From Kiloniella laminariae (GTDB lineage: Bacteria; Pseudomonadota; Alphaproteobacteria; Kiloniellales; Kiloniellaceae): a DNA stretch of 64,000 bases. Under the pieces are notes generated by a model that was not told the origin of the DNA, did not search any database, and saw only the letters and a list, made by a program, of their open reading frames with translations. The first letter of the stretch is position 1; every line of letters begins with the position of its first letter. The translations under genes and the position numbers were made by a program. Below, one piece after another: positions 38,893 through 46,527 of this stretch. The stretch spans positions 186,001-250,000 of the forward strand of contig NZ_JAPWGY010000005.1 in the NCBI RefSeq assembly GCF_027214005.1, read 5' to 3'.

Positions 38893-39638
38893 GTATGACC
38901 CGCGTAGAACCCGTTACCAACAAGGGGGGAGCACCGGCTTTTTTCTCGGCCTGGGATCTTCATGCCTATTACGGTGAAAGTTATATTGTTCAGGGTGTTA
39001 GCTTCGATATTCGCGAAGGCGAGATTATGGCACTTCTGGGCCGTAACGGTGCTGGCAAAACCTCAACCCTTCGGGCAATTGCCCGCACAGCAGATCCCGT
39101 GTTGACCCATGGGGAAATCTGGCTGGATCACAAGCCGTTGCATTCAATGAAATCATTCGAGGCTGCGAGGAATGGTGTCGGACTTGTACCGGAAGATCGC
39201 AGAATTATCCCTGGCCTGACGGTCGAGGAAAACCTGCAACTTGCCCAGATTTCAGCGCCTGTAGGCTGGACGATTGAAAGAATTTATGACCATTTCCCCC
39301 GTTTGGCAGAGCGACGTAACCAGGAGGGAATAACCATGTCCGGGGGGGAGCAACAGATGTTGGCTGTTGCCCGGGCATTGGCGAGGGATGTTAAACTGCT
39401 GTTGCTGGATGAGCCTTATGAAGGCCTCGCGCCAGTGATTGTACACGAAATTGAAAGCATCCTTCGTGAGATCAAATCACATGGCCTGACCACAATTATC
39501 GTGGAACAGAATGCCATCGCGGCCCTTAACCTTGCTGACCGTGCCATTATTCTTGATATGGGGCAGGTGGTGTTTGACGGTACTGCCCAGGAGGTACTGG
39601 ACGATGCCGGATTGCGCCAGGAATATCTGGCCATATAA
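38889..39638 (+). CDS. livF: ABC transporter ATP-binding protein, LivF family
   Basis: 249 residues. Walker A GRNGAGKTS near 53, the LivF-type GLVPEDRRIIPGLTVEENL, signature MSGGEQQMLAVARAL, Walker B LLLLDEPYEGLAP, and the H-loop IIVEQN. Second ATPase of the complex. Overlap of its ATG with the livG stop (ATGA) couples translation. A strong terminator closes the operon. Confidence 0.93.
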   Translation: MSMTRVEPVTNKGGAPAFFSAWDLHAYYGESYIVQGVSFDIREGEIMALLGRNGAGKTSTLRAIARTADPVLTHGEIWLDHKPLHSMKSFEAARNGVGLVPEDRRIIPGLTVEENLQLAQISAPVGWTIERIYDHFPRLAERRNQEGITMSGGEQQMLAVARALARDVKLLLLDEPYEGLAPVIVHEIESILREIKSHGLTTIIVEQNAIAALNLADRAIILDMGQVVFDGTAQEVLDDAGLRQEYLAI

Positions 39639-39665
39639 TCCCAGCGCGCTCGCGACCAGAACTCG

Positions 39666-39695
39666 AAAAGGGAGCTAGGTGCTCCCTTTTTTTGT
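39666..39695 (+). terminator. Terminator of the amino-acid transporter operon
   Basis: A perfect 10-bp stem (AAAAGGGAGC at 39666-39675, GCTCCCTTTT at 39681-39690), 5-nt loop and a T-run. It lies 28 bp after the livF stop. Confidence 0.94.
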
Positions 39696-39823
39696 TTTGT
39701 GATCGCGTTCAGACTTTACCCGGATCTGTTTGTTGATCTGTTTTGAACACAAGCCGTGATGTTCTGTCTTGCCAGTTTCACGTCCAGTCTGCCATGATTT
39801 ATGCAGAACAGGAGAGAAAACGG

Positions 39824-40465
39824 ATGGCAGAAGCAATTGCAATAATCAGTATCTTGGGTGTTCTTGCCATTGGTGCAATTACACCTGGGCCGAGTTTTAT
39901 TCTTGTCGCCCAGATTTCTCTGTCGCGTTCTCGTTCCCATGGAATTGCCGCAGCGGCAGGAATGGGGGCAGGGGCAATCTTTTTTGCGATCCTTGCTCTT
40001 CTGGGGTTGCAGCTGATCTTTATCGAAATTGACTGGCTTTATGCCGCTTTCAAAGTTTTTGGCGGCCTCTATCTGCTTTATCTCGGGATCCGGATATGGC
40101 GCGGAGCAAAAAACACTCTGATGCCTTCCGCAGACGATCCGGCATTTGCTGCAGCGGGTCTGACACATAAAGCCACTTGTCTGCGCGCTTTTTTCTATGC
40201 TTTTATGACCCAGATCAGCAATCCCAAGGCAGCGATTATCTATAGCGGTGTTTTTGCCGTTTTTCTTCCGGCCGAGATATCTTTCTGGTTTCCCATGGTG
40301 CTTTTACCGGCAATCCTGTTGCTTGAAACGGGCTGGTATCTTCTCGTCGCCTGTGCCTTATCCGCACCGGTTTCCCGCAATATCTACCTGCGGGCAAAAT
40401 GCTCGATTGATCGCATTGCCGGGAGCCTGATGGGACTGCTTGGCATAAAGTTGATGACAAGCTGA
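39824..40465 (+). CDS. LysE/RhtB-family amino-acid exporter
   Basis: 213 residues from ATG 39824, which has AGGAG 9 nt upstream; an in-frame ATG at 39743 gives a non-hydrophobic, atypical N-terminus. About six membrane segments. The family pattern AIGAITPGPSFILVAQISLSRSRSHGIAAAAGMGAGAIFFAILALLGL and the central NPKAAIIYSGVF are visible. It probably exports amino acids such as lysine, homoserine or threonine. It may complement the amino-acid importer upstream, but the substrate is not known. Confidence 0.9.
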   Translation: MAEAIAIISILGVLAIGAITPGPSFILVAQISLSRSRSHGIAAAAGMGAGAIFFAILALLGLQLIFIEIDWLYAAFKVFGGLYLLYLGIRIWRGAKNTLMPSADDPAFAAAGLTHKATCLRAFFYAFMTQISNPKAAIIYSGVFAVFLPAEISFWFPMVLLPAILLLETGWYLLVACALSAPVSRNIYLRAKCSIDRIAGSLMGLLGIKLMTS

Positions 40466-40515
40466 TTCTGTTCTTTTTCCACCAGCACCATTGTTACCCC
40501 AGGACCATATAAAAC

Positions 40516-41292
40516 ATGTCAGAACGCCCTGATGATCCCTTTGGAAACAACAATAAAGATGACCAGCAAGAATCTGATAAAAAAGGACTATCTCCTTTTG
40601 TTCTTTTTCTTGTTCTTCTTGGATTGACCGCGGGTGGAATCTTTTTTCTGATGGATAAATTCCCTTCGACCTTGATGGACGAGGATAACCAGATTGATCT
40701 GGTCAGGTTACTGGCCATTCTGCTGCTTGTCATGTCGTCAGCGGTTGGTTTGCGTCGTATCAGTGCTTCGACCCTGCCAAGGTATCTGCGCGATATCGCG
40801 ATCTGGGTCTGTATCTTTGCTGTTCTGCTGTTGGGTTATAGTTACAGGGATCTGTTCAGCGATACCGGGCAACGCCTGTCCAGTGTGCTCTTGCCCGGCG
40901 AGGCCGTGGTGACTGAACAGGGCGATCTGGTTTTTACCCGGTCCCGGGACGGGCATTTCTATATTGATGCGTCTGTCGAAGGCATAAAGGTCCGTTTTCT
41001 GGTCGATACCGGGGCAAGCAGCCTGGTTTTGAGCCCGGCGGACGCGGCAAGATTGGGATTTGATTTTAACCAGTTGCTGTTCAACCAGACCTTCGAGACA
41101 GCAAACGGAACGGGCAGGGGCGCCAGAACCCGGCTGGACAGTATGACAATCGGATCTGTAACCTTTGACAATATCCCCGCATCGATCAATGAAGCATCCA
41201 TGTCAACGTCTCTGTTGGGTATGTCTTTCCTCAAACGCCTGCACAGCTTTGAGTTTCAGGGTGATCAGCTGATTTTGCGTGTGGAAGGATGA
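40516..41292 (+). CDS. Retropepsin-like membrane-anchored aspartic protease (TIGR02281-type)
   Basis: 258 residues. An Asn/Asp-rich N-terminus is followed by two or three membrane helices (about 25-45, 58-75, 88-105), then a periplasmic retropepsin-like domain with the active-site motif FLVDTGASSLVLSPADAARLGF near 155-175. In family terms this is a clan AA aspartic protease of unknown substrate found in alphaproteobacteria. It forms a homodimer in the retropepsin fold because each chain carries one DTG. Nothing at its C-terminus reveals the target. Confidence 0.82.
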   Translation: MSERPDDPFGNNNKDDQQESDKKGLSPFVLFLVLLGLTAGGIFFLMDKFPSTLMDEDNQIDLVRLLAILLLVMSSAVGLRRISASTLPRYLRDIAIWVCIFAVLLLGYSYRDLFSDTGQRLSSVLLPGEAVVTEQGDLVFTRSRDGHFYIDASVEGIKVRFLVDTGASSLVLSPADAARLGFDFNQLLFNQTFETANGTGRGARTRLDSMTIGSVTFDNIPASINEASMSTSLLGMSFLKRLHSFEFQGDQLILRVEG

Positions 41293-41417
41293 ATTACAAA
41301 CGGTACGGTGTTTGAGGATAATCAGCGATTTTGGTACTCGGTTTCCTATTGTTTGTCCAGCCAGGGGATGTTATTTTGTTCGCATAATTTATATTATGGA
41401 AAATTAAGTGTAGGAAA

Positions 41418-41522
41418 TTGAAACCAAAAGATAGAACTCAAAAAATCAAAAGAGCTGCCGAAGCTGCTCTTGAAAATAAATATTTAAACTGGCCTTTGGA
41501 ACATTTGATTATTGTTGCGTAA
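41418..41522 (+). pseudogene. Remnant of a gene start in an AT-rich islet
   Basis: A 34-codon frame (TTG 41418 to TAA 41520-41522) reads LKPKDRTQKIKRAAEAALENK and then ends in WPLEHLIIVA. The first part looks like the amphipathic basic N-terminus of a small protein of a type seen in accessory regions. The frame stops abruptly and its last 14 bases overlap the opposite gene. No good ribosome site (AGGA is only 2 nt before the TTG). Interpreted as a truncated remnant; family not identified. Confidence 0.3.
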
Positions 41523-41958
41523 GCCTAATCCTCAATTTTTCTATAACTTGAATCATAGCTACCAACGGAGCAATTTCACTCTGTGAATAAATACTGCACG
41601 AAGCCATATCTTCGGGATAATCAAAATTCGCATAGACCTCTTGTAGCCTATTAAGCTTGGTTTGTTCGTCATCATCTGACTCTGCAATATAGAGGAGATG
41701 AGCTAATCTCCATTTATCAAGATCAACAGATTTATCCGGCTGTTTAACTAGATTCGAAATCAGGTTAAACAGCTCTTCATCTCCCAAAGACTCTCCGCCA
41801 GCGATTATCGCCACTTCCACATCGTCATTGCCATTAACGATAAGGTCGACAGCACAATCAATAACATCCTTCTGACTGATCAAACCTCTTCTCAAACCAA
41901 TAAGAATCGTAGACCAACAGAGTAGATTAAAATTTATCAATACCTTAAGCGGTGACAT
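41509..41958 (-). CDS. Acidic 149-residue hypothetical protein, possibly immunity-type
   Basis: 149 residues, acidic and largely helical. It begins MSPLKVLINFNLLCWSTILIGLRRGLIS and has a central SVDLDKWRLAHLLYIAESDDD. I do not recognise it firmly. The pattern loosely resembles small immunity-like families such as DUF2247, but this is a weak impression. Codon use is AT-richer than in neighbours (many AAT, TTA, GAT). It is flanked by remnants of other accessory genes. The ribosome site is poor. A real but uncharacterised gene is the best reading. Confidence 0.55.
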   Translation of the reverse strand: MSPLKVLINFNLLCWSTILIGLRRGLISQKDVIDCAVDLIVNGNDDVEVAIIAGGESLGDEELFNLISNLVKQPDKSVDLDKWRLAHLLYIAESDDDEQTKLNRLQEVYANFDYPEDMASCSIYSQSEIAPLVAMIQVIEKLRIRLTQQ

Positions 41959-42004
41959 ATTGGTCTACACTCTTTGTAACATTTCATCGCAAACCAGTTT
42001 TTTC

Positions 42005-42181
42005 TTAGTTGTGACCTACAATAATCCTAAATTTTTCCCAGAAATCACAATCAAATACACTATCTTCATTCAGTCCGAGGTCCTGACCCAATTTAAAATA
42101 TGTTTCCATTTCACCTTCATTTAAATCAGCATTAGCTTTAATTAACTTGATAAATAATCCCTCGAATGCGACAGAGAAAAT
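42005..42181 (-). pseudogene. 3' remnant of an accessory gene
   Basis: A 58-codon open frame without a start. It begins at 42181, immediately after an in-frame stop that lies in a hairpin, and ends at TAA 42007-42005. The residues include AFEGLFIKLIKANADLNEGE, then METYFKLGQDLGLNEDSVFD and FWEKFRIIVGHN, which look like the C-terminus of a genuine small globular protein. The 5' part is missing and replaced by the terminator hairpin, so this is a truncated gene. Confidence 0.45.
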
Positions 42182-42219
42182 TCAAGTCAGAGGATAACAG
42201 TGTCATCCTCTGACTTGAA
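42177..42219 (-). terminator. Long hairpin terminator of the small membrane protein gene
   Basis: Perfect 15-bp inverted repeat (arms 42181-42195 and 42205-42219, core CAAGTCAGAGGAT) with a 9-nt loop. On the minus strand it is followed by TTTTC. It lies 32 bp after the stop of the gene at 42252-42521 and exactly abuts the gene remnant. Confidence 0.8.
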
Positions 42220-42251
42220 AAACGCCCAAAATAAATGAAGTTTATGTTTCT

Positions 42252-42521
42252 TTAGGGAGAAACTGTGTGATCTTGAAATTGATCACCATACTTGCGGTCG
42301 GCCCATTTGGCCAAAACGATCCCCCCTATAGCCACAACAGCAGCAATGACAGCTGATGTGAGGAGAGGCTCCAACAGGAGTTGAGTATTATTTCCCAGAC
42401 TCGGCACAAGACTGGCAAATGCGCTGGCTGCAAAAATTGTTGCCAACAGAGTTCCAATTCGGCTTAAAACCCAGCCGGAAGACTTGAGTATCACTGGTAA
42501 ATACGAGGTTTTCTTACTCAT
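42252..42521 (-). CDS. Small two-helix membrane protein of unknown function
   Basis: 89 residues from ATG 42521, preceded by AGGTGG 7 nt upstream; a longer open frame to 42653 has no ribosome site and is very basic. Two membrane helices (about 20-42 and 52-74) and a short charged tail (KWADRKYGDQFQDHTVSP). I do not recognise a family. It is transcribed alone on the minus strand and ends in a strong hairpin. Interpreted as a real small gene in the accessory stretch. Confidence 0.6.
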   Translation of the reverse strand: MSKKTSYLPVILKSSGWVLSRIGTLLATIFAASAFASLVPSLGNNTQLLLEPLLTSAVIAAVVAIGGIVLAKWADRKYGDQFQDHTVSP

Positions 42522-42800
42522 GATACAACCACCTTTCTCTGTAGCTGAAGAAGGTACCTTACTGGAGATCGAATCTCTTTTCAATCTCCTGCGCAAAAAA
42601 GTCACAGCTTTCATAAAAGTATCGGCAAGATTTTTCCTGGGATAAACTGTCAAAAATACGAGATATCTATTTGAATTATAGTGATAATATATATTTTAAA
42701 GAGAAAATTGTAAGTGTTCTTCTTTTTGAGGCTTTAATGATAAAATGCTCAAGGAACTCAACTGTTTGTAAAAAATAAATACACGGAATGGGAGAAAATC

Positions 42801-43043
42801 ATGGAAAATCCTGTTGTTGCTGAGGCGGCACCAGCCATTGTCGAGTTGACTGAAGGAAAAACCTATTTCTGGTGTGCTTGCGGACGCTCCGGGAAACAGC
42901 CCTTTTGCGACGGCAGCCACAAGGGGACTCCTTTTGAGCCCTTGTCCTTTATTGCCGATAAAAGCAAAAAGTATTTTCTCTGCCAATGTAAACACAGTGC
43001 AAAGAAACCCTTCTGCGATGGCAGTCACAAGCACCTGCTGTAA
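42801..43043 (+). CDS. CDGSH iron-sulfur domain protein (two domains)
   Basis: 80 residues with two CDGSH motifs: CACGRSGKQPFCDGSHKG (near 30-47) and CQCKHSAKKPFCDGSHK (near 59-75). Each has the CXCX(n)PXCDGXH ligand set that holds a [2Fe-2S] cluster with three cysteines and one histidine. Function in bacteria is linked to iron-sulfur or redox handling but is not settled. GGGAG lies 8 nt before the ATG. It converges on the PfkB gene, 24 bp away, and forms its own unit. Confidence 0.93.
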   Translation: MENPVVAEAAPAIVELTEGKTYFWCACGRSGKQPFCDGSHKGTPFEPLSFIADKSKKYFLCQCKHSAKKPFCDGSHKHLL

Positions 43044-43067
43044 AAATATAACAGCCTGCGGATGAGT

Positions 43068-44186
43068 TCAGCCTTTAGAGACGCGATTACCTGTCGGATA
43101 ACGCTTGAGTTTTCCCCAGTCAGCCTTTGTGATCTGGTGCAGGATCTCATCTTTGCCAAGTAGGCCGGATTGGGTATCCATAACTGAAACAACAGAAGCT
43201 GCGTTGATGGCAGCGGCTTTTAGGGCTGTTTCGTCCCCCTGCCCCAAGGCAATAAAGGCGGAAAAGGTTGATGCAAAGGAATCTCCGGCACCTGCCGTCC
43301 CCATTACCTTGGCCTTTTGTGCCGGACAGAACACGATTTCCTGATCGGTTCCGAGATAGGCGCCTTCTTTTCCATTGGTGACCAGCACCTGTTTGGGGCC
43401 AAACTGGGTAATGGTTGAGACAAAACCTTCCAGAGACAAGCGGGCACCGGTTACGCCAACTCCTTTCTTGAGGAGCTCAGGCAGGCTTTTTTCACTGGAA
43501 TAGGCACAGCAACCGGTAAAGTCCTTTTCCGATTTTGCTGATACGAAAGGCAAAAGACGCGCTGCCTCAACCTCGTTGAGAACCAGGACATCTATGTTGG
43601 CCAGAGAATCCCAGAAGGATTGGGTTCGCGAGGTTAGCTGACGTATTCCCGGGTTGGCCACGACCAGACTGCCCGCTTCCTTTGCCAGGCGGACAATTTT
43701 TGGAAAACAATCTGCAGATGCCCCACTGAGCCCCGTAACGTAAGTCAGACCCACGTCGGTAAACATCTCGGGCCTGATCTCATCTGGTGTAAGCAGGGTA
43801 TTGGCACCACGGGCGACAAAGATTGTCGGATTCCGAACGTGGGAGGAAACCATCACGGCGCACCCCGTAGGCAGATCAGACCCCTTTATCACCCACTTGC
43901 TGCCAACACCTGTTTGTTCCAGACGCTTCAGGACCATCTGGCCTTCGATATCATCGCCAAGTTTGACGACGCAGGAGATATCCAGACCGAGTTTGGCCAT
44001 GGAGACAGAGGCATTGATGGCACCACCACCGGTATGGGTTTCGATGGTTTCCGCCTCAACCTTCTTGCCTTCTTCCAGCAAGAGAAAGTTGGTAATGGCA
44101 TTGTGCATCGTCATACGTTCGATTTCATCGTCTGAAACAGAGGCGATGATATCTACCGTTGCCCCTCCCAGTGCCAGTGCCTTCAT
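43068..44186 (-). CDS. PfkB-family sugar kinase
   Basis: 372 residues. The PfkB signature is present: GGGAINASVSMAKLG near residue 50-65 and the C-terminal catalytic GTAGAGDSFASTF with the base Asp, near 295. The fold is ribokinase-like, with ATP donor. Members include 6-phosphofructokinase-2, tagatose-6-phosphate kinase and amino-sugar kinases. It lies next to class II aldolase and downstream of NagA and a NagB-II-type protein, so phosphorylation of fructose 6-phosphate (or a related ketose phosphate) is the most economical guess. It follows fba across a 13-bp tandem repeat. Confidence 0.82.
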   Translation of the reverse strand: MKALALGGATVDIIASVSDDEIERMTMHNAITNFLLLEEGKKVEAETIETHTGGGAINASVSMAKLGLDISCVVKLGDDIEGQMVLKRLEQTGVGSKWVIKGSDLPTGCAVMVSSHVRNPTIFVARGANTLLTPDEIRPEMFTDVGLTYVTGLSGASADCFPKIVRLAKEAGSLVVANPGIRQLTSRTQSFWDSLANIDVLVLNEVEAARLLPFVSAKSEKDFTGCCAYSSEKSLPELLKKGVGVTGARLSLEGFVSTITQFGPKQVLVTNGKEGAYLGTDQEIVFCPAQKAKVMGTAGAGDSFASTFSAFIALGQGDETALKAAAINAASVVSVMDTQSGLLGKDEILHQITKADWGKLKRYPTGNRVSKG

Positions 44187-44256
44187 TTTTTTACCCCGCC
44201 CTAAATAATTGTACCCGAACCCGGTCTGGTCCCTATCCTGCTTACCCGTCGTCTGG

Positions 44257-44334
44257 CCAGATTAACCAGCCCGATTAACCAGCCAGACTAACTGGCCAGT
44301 TTAACGCGTCAGATTAACGCGTCAGATTAACTGG
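44257..44334. repeat. Six tandem 13-bp repeats between fba and the PfkB gene
   Basis: Units begin at 44257, 44270, 44283, 44296, 44309 and 44322, with consensus YCAGATTAACNNG (first unit CCAGATTAACCAG, last TCAGATTAACTGG). Each holds TTAA (CTAA in the third), a TAA (or TAG) on the minus strand. The last unit covers the fba stop codon and last codon. The array fills most of the 140-bp gap. Origin by slippage is likely; function unknown. Confidence 0.85.
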
Positions 44335-45397
44335 CCAGGGTTTTGCCGTTAGAACCGAGCACAGCAAAGATTTCATCCAGTTTTTCTCCGAGGCCCTTTT
44401 CTGCCTGTCGCATCCACTTGCGCGGATCATAGGCACTTTTCAGTGGCTTGCCGGTTTCAGGATCAATCTGGGCCTTAAAAGCGTTCTGGTTGGCGTTAAC
44501 ATAGGCACCCACCGGTTCTGAATAGGCGTACTGGAGATCGGTATCCACGTTCATTTTGAAAACGCCATAGGAGACAGCTTCGCGAATTTCTTCTGCAGAA
44601 GAACCAGAGCCGCCATGGAAAACCAGATCCAGGGCATTTTCAGCCAGAGCAAAGCGCTGGGATGCAAGTGTCTGGGAATCCTTAAGGATTACAGGACGCA
44701 ATTTGACATTACCGGGCTTGTACACGCCGTGAACATTACCGAAAGAAGCGGCGATGGAGAAATGTCCCAGAGGACTCAGGCGTTTGTAGGCCAAAGCAAC
44801 GTCTTCTGGCTGGGTGTAGAGTTTGGGATTGTCTGCACCGGTATGTTCAGTGCCGACACCGTCTTCCTCGCCACCGGTAACGCCCAGTTCGATTTCGAGG
44901 CTCATGTCCAGTGGGGCCATCTTTTCCATATAGATGGCACAGGTCTCGATGTTTTCCTCGATCGGTTCTTCCGAGAGATCGATCATGTGGGAGGTGTATA
45001 GCGGCTTGCCGGTTTCCTTGCGGAATTTGGCACCTTCTTCAAGCAATCCGTCAATCCAGGGCAGCAGGCCGCGGTTGGCGTGATCGGTATGAAGAACAAC
45101 GCAGACCCCATATCCTTCAGCCATCAGGTGCACGTGGCGGGCCAAGGAAACAGCACCCAGAACCTTGCCTTTCATGCCATCAGGGTAGGCAGGACCTCCA
45201 AAGAAAGCGGCCCCGCCGTTCGAGACCTGGATAATGACATCAGACTTGTTGCGCGCGGCGGCTTCAAGCACGGCGTTGACGGTGCTGCTGCTGGTAACGT
45301 TGACAGCGGGAAGTGCGTAATTTCCTGCTTTGCAAGCCTGAACCAGTTTCTCGTAATCCTTACCGGTGACCACACCGGGGCGAAGTTTTTCGGACAC
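44327..45397 (-). CDS. fba: Class II fructose-bisphosphate aldolase (FbaA type)
   Basis: 356 residues with the GTG at 45397, which has GGGAGG 7 nt upstream; an upstream in-frame ATG at 45445 lacks a ribosome site. Zinc-site motifs: LHTDHANRGLLPWIDG, the catalytic Asp in TDH; ELGVTGGEEDGV; AASFGNVHGVYKPG; FHGGSGSSAEEI; KMNVDTDLQ. The fit to E. coli FbaA is close through the whole length. It splits fructose 1,6-bisphosphate, or similar ketose bisphosphates. Here it sits in an amino-sugar locus and between a Gfo/Idh gene and a PfkB kinase. Confidence 0.93.
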   Translation of the reverse strand: MSEKLRPGVVTGKDYEKLVQACKAGNYALPAVNVTSSSTVNAVLEAAARNKSDVIIQVSNGGAAFFGGPAYPDGMKGKVLGAVSLARHVHLMAEGYGVCVVLHTDHANRGLLPWIDGLLEEGAKFRKETGKPLYTSHMIDLSEEPIEENIETCAIYMEKMAPLDMSLEIELGVTGGEEDGVGTEHTGADNPKLYTQPEDVALAYKRLSPLGHFSIAASFGNVHGVYKPGNVKLRPVILKDSQTLASQRFALAENALDLVFHGGSGSSAEEIREAVSYGVFKMNVDTDLQYAYSEPVGAYVNANQNAFKAQIDPETGKPLKSAYDPRKWMRQAEKGLGEKLDEIFAVLGSNGKTLAS

Positions 45398-45453
45398 CGC
45401 CGTTCCTCCCTCTTGTCGTATTTCATCAGTGCCCAGAACAGGCATTGATCGTG

Positions 45454-46527
45454 TTACAGATAGACCACCTGCCCGCTTCGGATCGAACGATCCGCCGCCA
45501 GCACAATCTTCATGCTGTTGACAGCATCCTGAAGGTGATTATCCAAATTCAAATCTTCCGTGATTGCCTTTAGCAGAAAATCCTGTTCTCTCAAACAAAG
45601 AGCGTCATGATCAGGTTCATCTTGCATCTGAATCAAGCGATCTTTGTGAAAAAGTCCCGACTTTTTATCCAAATCGGCAGAATGACAGAGAATTGCCGAG
45701 GTTTTTGTATGGCTGTCGATGCTGTCCGATTCCATATCCGGGTTCTGTTCCGCTGCGACAATTGAAACCGAACCTTTGGGGCCAATGACATCTTTCACAA
45801 AATAGGCGGTTTCGCTCATCATCGGTCCCCAGCCCGCTTCATACCAGCCGATTGATCCGTCTTCGTAAGCAACCTGCAACTGGCCGTAGTTGTACATATC
45901 AGGTGCAATTTCATCGCTCAGACGGGCGCCAATCGCATGTACCTTTACCGGACGGGATTCCGTCATCAGGCACATCATATCCACATAGTGCACCCCGCAA
46001 TCAACCAGGGGCGAGATGCTCTTCATCAGCTGTTTGTGGACTTGCCAGGTATCGCCTCTGCTCTGCTGGTTCAGGTTCATCCGCATCACCAGCGGTTTTC
46101 CCAAGGTTCTGGCCTGACGGACAAATTCCTGCCACGAAGGGTGATGCCTGAGAATATACCCAACCACCACCTTGCGACTTTTTCTCTTTGCTGCTGCAAT
46201 AACCCGCTCAGCCCCCTCGACTGTTTCGGCAATCGGCTTTTCCATAAAAACATGAGCATCAGCCTCCAGGGCTTTGATTGCAAACGTTTCATGTGTATCC
46301 GGCCAGGTGTTTATCGAAACCACATCAGGCTTTAGCTGCTGTAATGCCAGGTCATAGTCATTGAAACGGGGATAGATGGAAAGCGCTTCAGGAAGAACAG
46401 TCTGTTGATCCAGACTTCGGCTGCACAGGCCGACGATCTCAAAACCACTTAGGACGTGATAAGCTTGGGCGTGGGAAATACCCATATTGCCCAGACCAAC
46501 GATCAGTACCTTCTGCTTCTCGCTCAT
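45454..46527 (-). CDS. Gfo/Idh/MocA-family oxidoreductase
   Basis: 357 residues. The NAD(P)-binding start VLIVGLGNMGISHAQAYHVL, the EKPIAETVEGAERVIAAA (EKP with the catalytic lysine) and the downstream DCGVHYVDMM fit the family. It would oxidise or reduce a sugar hydroxyl or a derivative. Its place between nagA and fba suggests a step in amino-sugar use, but the substrate is unknown. The start overlaps the nagA stop by one base (TAATG). Confidence 0.88.
   Translation of the reverse strand: MSEKQKVLIVGLGNMGISHAQAYHVLSGFEIVGLCSRSLDQQTVLPEALSIYPRFNDYDLALQQLKPDVVSINTWPDTHETFAIKALEADAHVFMEKPIAETVEGAERVIAAAKRKSRKVVVGYILRHHPSWQEFVRQARTLGKPLVMRMNLNQQSRGDTWQVHKQLMKSISPLVDCGVHYVDMMCLMTESRPVKVHAIGARLSDEIAPDMYNYGQLQVAYEDGSIGWYEAGWGPMMSETAYFVKDVIGPKGSVSIVAAEQNPDMESDSIDSHTKTSAILCHSADLDKKSGLFHKDRLIQMQDEPDHDALCLREQDFLLKAITEDLNLDNHLQDAVNSMKIVLAADRSIRSGQVVYL

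Noticed and set aside
44257-44334. Possible CRISPR array
   Set aside because: The 13-bp units follow each other without spacers, and no cas genes are present. It is a simple tandem repeat.
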